64,000 nt of DNA. Source: Bacillus manliponensis (GTDB lineage: Bacteria > Bacillota > Bacilli > Bacillales > Bacillaceae_G). Below are positions 60,609 through 64,000 of this stretch, one piece after another. The notes under the pieces are model-generated. The model was not told where the DNA came from. It worked only from the letters and a program-made list of their open reading frames with translations, and made no database searches. The DNA is taken from the NCBI RefSeq assembly GCF_000712595.1, contig NZ_JOTN01000009.1, forward strand, positions 1 to 64,000, read 5' to 3'. Within the stretch, counting starts at the first letter, position 1, and each line of letters begins with the position of its first letter. The translations under genes were made by a program, and so were the position numbers.

Positions 60609-61925
60609 CTATTTCGTAGAAGTTTCTCCTTCTACGCGTGTTTGTGGAATAAAGTAACCGACAAATCCGCCGATGATGGCAGGAACAATCCAACCAATTC
60701 CTAAATCGTAAAATGGGATAGTACTTGCAATTGAAGTAATTGCAGATGGCATCATGTTTAAGTTATCAAAAGCATGAATCGTACTTACGATAAAGGCAGC
60801 AACCATTGCGCCAACGTATACAGATGGCTTTTGTTTTTGAACTGTGTCGATAAACGAGACGAAAATTAAAATAATCACAATTGGATATAGAATGATTAAT
60901 ACAGGTAATGTGATTGTAATTAATAAGCTCAGTCCTAAGTTTGAAACGATAAAGCTAAACGCACAAACGGCGAACACAAGCGTTTTGTATGAAACGTTTG
61001 TTAATATGCTTGAGAAGTAGTTCGCGAAGGCACTTACAACACCAATCGCTGTTGTTAAACAAGCAGCAATAATCGCGATACTTAATAAAATGTTTCCGTT
61101 TGTTCCGAAGAATTGATACATAACTGTTGCAAGAAGTTGTCCACCATTTTCAAATTGACCGAGGTGGCCATTTGATGCACCAATATAACCAAGTAAGAAA
61201 TAAACGATTGTTAAAAATAACGCGGCAATACTTCCACATATAATTGTATATTTTGCCATCGCTTTCTTTTCTGTAACTCCATTTTGACGAATTGCATCTA
61301 CAACAAGTACAGATAAAACGAGTGCACCAATCGCATCTAACGTTAAAAAGCCTTCTAGGAATCCTTTGAAAAATGGAATGCTCTCGTAATCACCTACTGG
61401 AGCCATGTACGTCGCTGGCGACATAATCGCTTTCGTTGCCATAATTGCAATAATTCCAAGTAAAATTGGTGTTAAAATTTTCCCAATGTGATCAACTAAT
61501 TTGGATGGGTTTAACGATAAGAAATATACGAGTGTAAAGAAGAGAAATGTAAATAATGGCATTAAATACCACTGCTCTTGGAAGAGTGGTGCAATTCCGA
61601 TTTCATACGAAACCGATCCTGTTCGTGGAATAACGAAAAGTGGTCCGATTGAAAGATAAATAATCATTGTTAGTATTGCTGCGAACTTTGGATGAACGCG
61701 GTTTGCAAGGTTTGTAAAGTTTCCTCCAGCTAGTGCAACCGCTACGATTGCTAGTAATGATAAGCCAACGTCTGTTACGACGAAACCGGAAATTGAAACC
61801 CACATGTTCTCTCCAGAAGAGAGTCCAAGAAGAGGCGGGAAAATCATGTTGCCGGCGCCAAAGAAAATGGCAAATAACAGTAAGCTAATCGATAAAATTT
61901 GCGATGGCTTTAAAGTTGTGCGCAT
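60609..61925 (-). CDS. brnQ: Branched-chain amino acid carrier BrnQ
   Basis: A 438-residue membrane transporter of the LIVCS family with 12 helices, taking up Leu, Ile and Val with Na or H. Opening FAIFFGAGNMIFPPLLGLSSG (about residues 18-38) and FLEGFLTLDAIGALVLS near residue 190 are typical. Start after AGAGAGG; no T-box or leader element is seen in the 220 bases upstream. B. cereus carries several brnQ copies. Confidence 0.93.
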   Translation of the reverse strand: MRTTLKPSQILSISLLLFAIFFGAGNMIFPPLLGLSSGENMWVSISGFVVTDVGLSLLAIVAVALAGGNFTNLANRVHPKFAAILTMIIYLSIGPLFVIPRTGSVSYEIGIAPLFQEQWYLMPLFTFLFFTLVYFLSLNPSKLVDHIGKILTPILLGIIAIMATKAIMSPATYMAPVGDYESIPFFKGFLEGFLTLDAIGALVLSVLVVDAIRQNGVTEKKAMAKYTIICGSIAALFLTIVYFLLGYIGASNGHLGQFENGGQLLATVMYQFFGTNGNILLSIAIIAACLTTAIGVVSAFANYFSSILTNVSYKTLVFAVCAFSFIVSNLGLSLLITITLPVLIILYPIVIILIFVSFIDTVQKQKPSVYVGAMVAAFIVSTIHAFDNLNMMPSAITSIASTIPFYDLGIGWIVPAIIGGFVGYFIPQTRVEGETSTK

Positions 61926-62147
61926 ATATGAAAAAATCCTCTCTAGTTAACTTTTTGTCGAAAATTCAGATAATATGTCGAGTAACTGTTTTTATTTTAA
62001 AGGTCTGATGATTAGAAATCAACTAGAAATTTTTAAAAAAATATAGAATAATACGCTAACTTTAATAATTATGCTATCTGCATGTATTTGAAAGAGGTTG
62101 GGATACTAATGGTAATGTGAGGAAATAAAGAAAGGTGATTTCAGCTT

Positions 62148-62822
62148 ATGGATTATGTTGAAATTTTTATTGAATTGTTTTTTGGCTATATCATGTTATT
62201 TGTTCTTGTGAAAATTTTAGGTAAAACGCAAATTAGTCAAATTACACCGTTTGATTTTATTTCTGCACTTGTGTTAGGAAATTTATTAGGGGATGCGGTG
62301 TATGATGAGGAGACACATTTAGGAAGAGTTGCATTTGCATTGGTTGCATGGGGAACTTTTATTTTCGTAACGGAAATATGTACACAAAAGTGGCGGAAAG
62401 CAAGGATTGTTTTAGAAGGAAAGCCATCTATTTTAGTAGCAAACGGGAAGTTAAATTGGAAAGAGATGAAGAAAAATCATTTAGATGTAGATCAATTTCA
62501 GCAACTTCTTCGCGCTAAAAATGTGTTTTCACTGCAAGAGGTAAAGTTTGCTGTATTAGAAAATGATGGTTCAGTGAGTGTGATGAAGCAAGAAAATGTA
62601 GAAACGCCAACGAGGGAAGATTTGAATATAAAAGGGAAGCCAACATTCCTGCCGAGGCTTCTTATTAGTGATGGGCAGATTATCGTACATAATTTACAGG
62701 AAAGTGGTTTAAATGAAGTATGGTTACAGAAGGAACTAAAAAGACAAAAGGTGAAATTAAGTGAAGTATGTTATGGAGAGTGGGGAGGAGAAGGCCCATT
62801 ATTTATACAAACGTATCAATAA
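62148..62822 (+). CDS. DUF421 membrane protein, YetF-like
   Basis: A 224-residue membrane protein with three N-terminal helices (about residues 5-20, 33-48 and 56-75), the conserved GKTQISQITPFDFISALVLGNLLGDAVYDE, then a soluble C-terminal domain of the DUF421/YetF type (KPSILVANGKLNWKEMKKNHLDVDQFQQLLR). In Bacillus several such proteins are made in the forespore or mother cell. Function unknown. Start after GAAAGGTGATT. Confidence 0.87.
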   Translation: MDYVEIFIELFFGYIMLFVLVKILGKTQISQITPFDFISALVLGNLLGDAVYDEETHLGRVAFALVAWGTFIFVTEICTQKWRKARIVLEGKPSILVANGKLNWKEMKKNHLDVDQFQQLLRAKNVFSLQEVKFAVLENDGSVSVMKQENVETPTREDLNIKGKPTFLPRLLISDGQIIVHNLQESGLNEVWLQKELKRQKVKLSEVCYGEWGGEGPLFIQTYQ

Positions 62823-62866
62823 TACGTATGCACATATGGGTAACTCCATATGTGCATACGTATGTT
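62821..62866. terminator. Long bidirectional hairpin
   Basis: ATACGTATGCACATATG pairs with CATATGTGCATACGTAT (17 bp), between converging yetF-like and cotJC. No strong T runs. Confidence 0.65.
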
Positions 62867-63434
62867 AAAAATAAATTTTGCGGTCACGTTCGTCCTTTAA
62901 AATTTCAACAGCTTCGCGGAACCGTTGCGAATGAATAATTTCTCGCTCTCGCAAGAAGCGTAAGCCATCGTTTAAATCGGGGTCATCAGAGAGATCAATA
63001 ATCCACTGATAGGTTGCGCGTGCTTTTTCTTCAGCAGCAATATCTTCATATAAATCTGCAATTGGATCTCCTTTTGCTTGTATGTATGTAGCGGTGAATG
63101 GTGCGCCAGAAGAGTTGTGATAGAAAAGAGCACTATCATGAGCAGCGTAGTGCGCATCAAGTCCAGCTTCTTTCATTTGTTCGGGCGAGGCGTCTTTCGT
63201 TAATTTGTAAATCATCGTCGCAATCATTTCAAGATGGGCAAATTCTTCCGTTCCGATGTCAGTTAGAAGGCCAACGACTTTATCAGGAATGGTATAGCGC
63301 TGATTTAAATAGCGGAGTGCTGCAGCTAATTCACCATCGGCCCCGCCGTATTGTTCCACTAAATATTTTGCCAGCGTTGGATTACACGTGCTGACTTTTA
63401 CAGGGTATTGCAATTTCTTCTCATAAATCCACAT
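62865..63434 (-). CDS. cotJC: Spore coat protein CotJC (manganese catalase-like)
   Basis: A 189-residue ferritin-like protein similar to manganese catalases. Metal-site sequences: GELAAALRYLNQRY, IGTEEFAHLEMIATMI (about residue 67) and DIAAEEKARATYQWIIDLSDDP (about residue 130). It is part of the inner spore coat and made in the mother cell. Third gene of the cotJABC operon, 12 bases after cotJB. Confidence 0.95.
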   Translation of the reverse strand: MWIYEKKLQYPVKVSTCNPTLAKYLVEQYGGADGELAAALRYLNQRYTIPDKVVGLLTDIGTEEFAHLEMIATMIYKLTKDASPEQMKEAGLDAHYAAHDSALFYHNSSGAPFTATYIQAKGDPIADLYEDIAAEEKARATYQWIIDLSDDPDLNDGLRFLREREIIHSQRFREAVEILKDERDRKIYF

Positions 63435-63446
63435 ATGTCGTCTCCT

Positions 63447-63722
63447 TTAAATTTGCCATGGCCAAGGACCTTTACTCCATTCCCACGGAGCGTTTGAATA
63501 ACTGTTTCCATATTGCTGCAGAGGGCCGTACTTTTCTTCAATTTTTTGCTTTAGTAAGCGGCGTTTATACGAGAAATCATTGAATTGTTTAATAGAAGCA
63601 ACATCATCAGGGTGAGTATCTAAATAGAGGGTGAGTTCTACTAAAACGAAATCAAGCTGTTGCAATTCTTCGATTAAGTCATAAAATTCTTTCGGTAACT
63701 GCGCGGTCACGGGATACTTCAC
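63447..63722 (-). CDS. cotJB: Spore coat protein CotJB
   Basis: A 91-residue helical protein: EFYDLIEELQQLDFVLVELTLYLDTHPDD is the CotJB hallmark. It works with CotJA and CotJC in coat assembly. The start overlaps the CotJA stop by 4 bases. The end WEWSKGPWPWQI is Trp-rich. Confidence 0.94.
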   Translation of the reverse strand: MKYPVTAQLPKEFYDLIEELQQLDFVLVELTLYLDTHPDDVASIKQFNDFSYKRRLLKQKIEEKYGPLQQYGNSYSNAPWEWSKGPWPWQI

Positions 63723-63934
63723 CGCCCTTTCTTATACGGATTTTCGTAATAATCATAAAAAGCCGGCCATAGTGTCCCCTTTTGAAGCGCTTCTTTCGGT
63801 GAAAATTGTGGTAAGTTTGGTGGTTGAAATCCGATATATAAATGAGGCGGAGTGAAATAATATTTCTTTCCGATTGGCGAGCAAGGATCATTTGGGCCGT
63901 GAAATGGCGTATAAGATTTCACATATTTATCCAC
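63719..63934 (-). CDS. cotJA: Spore coat protein CotJA
   Basis: A 71-residue, Pro- and Tyr-rich coat protein (SPIGKKYYFTPPHLYIGFQPP then KGTLWPAFYDYYENPYK). First gene of cotJABC. The start is GTG at 63934, 9 bases after AAGGGAGG. A possible SigE -10 element lies upstream near the window end. Confidence 0.92.
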   Translation of the reverse strand: MDKYVKSYTPFHGPNDPCSPIGKKYYFTPPHLYIGFQPPNLPQFSPKEALQKGTLWPAFYDYYENPYKKGR

Positions 63935-63977
63935 TATTCATAACCTCCCTTAAGCGGGATAAAATAACGGCACAATG

Positions 63978-63985
63978 TATTGTAT
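63978..63985 (-). promoter_or_regulatory. Possible SigE -10 element of cotJ
   Basis: Minus strand AATACAAT matches the SigE -10 CATACAAT at 7 of 8 bases. The -35 would be beyond the window, so it cannot be confirmed. cotJ is SigE-dependent in B. subtilis. Confidence 0.3.
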
Positions 63986-64000
63986 TCGAACATAATCGTT

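Noticed and set aside
63953-63962. GCGGGATAAA, similar to the reversed bcr1 start
   Set aside because: Only about ten bases match and no other bcr1 block is nearby; probably chance.

Overview
The window comes from the chromosome of a Bacillus cereus group bacterium (Firmicutes, low GC, spore former). The evidence is strong AAGGAGG-type ribosome sites, a cotJABC spore-coat operon, a GerA-type germination operon, spoVR, a Rap-Phr pair, tandem TPP riboswitches ahead of the thiamine operon, and several copies of the TTTAT-flanked bcr1 repeat that is specific to this group. No insertion sequence, prophage, rRNA or CRISPR array is visible.

Layout. 1-440: the end of a tRNA cluster (Thr, Trp, Ile, Asn, Glu) and its terminator. 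504-4300: a bcr1 copy, a CBS-domain protein, an unknown protein, a small membrane protein and a secreted SH3/M23 peptidase. 4789-12905: a thiamine operon (tenA-thiZXY-tenI-thiO-thiS-thiG-thiF-thiD) behind two TPP riboswitches in series, each with its own terminator. 13004-20229: a potassium block with two c-di-AMP (ydaO-type) riboswitches. The first precedes two small unknown genes, one of which resembles an RCK/TrkA-N domain. The second precedes a 34-codon peptide, kdpF, kdpA, kdpB, kdpC and a KdpD that has lost its kinase half. 20274-24103 (minus): a ribose-type ABC transporter under a SAM-I riboswitch. 24142-34743: a purine permease with possible PurR boxes, a dehydrogenase, an L,D-transpeptidase, a BdbC-type disulfide pair, a PCYCGC lipoprotein, a GerA-C-B operon and a nitroreductase behind a Fur-box promoter. 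35517-36760: Rap phosphatase and its Phr peptide.

36836-42594 is the accessory part. It begins with a 5' scrap of spoVR and ends just before the intact spoVR (42674). In between are an Imm70 immunity gene, an LXG toxin with a WHH nuclease tip, a SUKH immunity gene, and a tight three-gene cassette (two PD-(D/E)XK nuclease-like proteins and one protein I cannot place). That cassette is the best candidate for an undescribed system.

44266-50915: an orphan pair of peptide-type ABC permeases, then a persulfide/sulfane-sulfur regulon (CstR, TusA-rhodanese, rhodanese-persulfide dioxygenase, TusA, two rhodaneses, DsrE-like protein, TSUP exporter). Repeated ATACC-N6-GGTAT operators mark its promoters. 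50934-53834 (minus): an LCP cell-wall ligase and a Na/Pi cotransporter. 54146-60565: a catabolite-repressed operon (cre site, PTS EIIC, small membrane protein, amidohydrolase, DgaE-like lyase, KDGP aldolase, KDG-type kinase, GntR regulator) for an amino-sugar acid or related compound. 60609-63934: BrnQ, a YetF-type DUF421 protein and cotJC-cotJB-cotJA.

Functions were assigned from sequence motifs and family memory only; no database search was possible.
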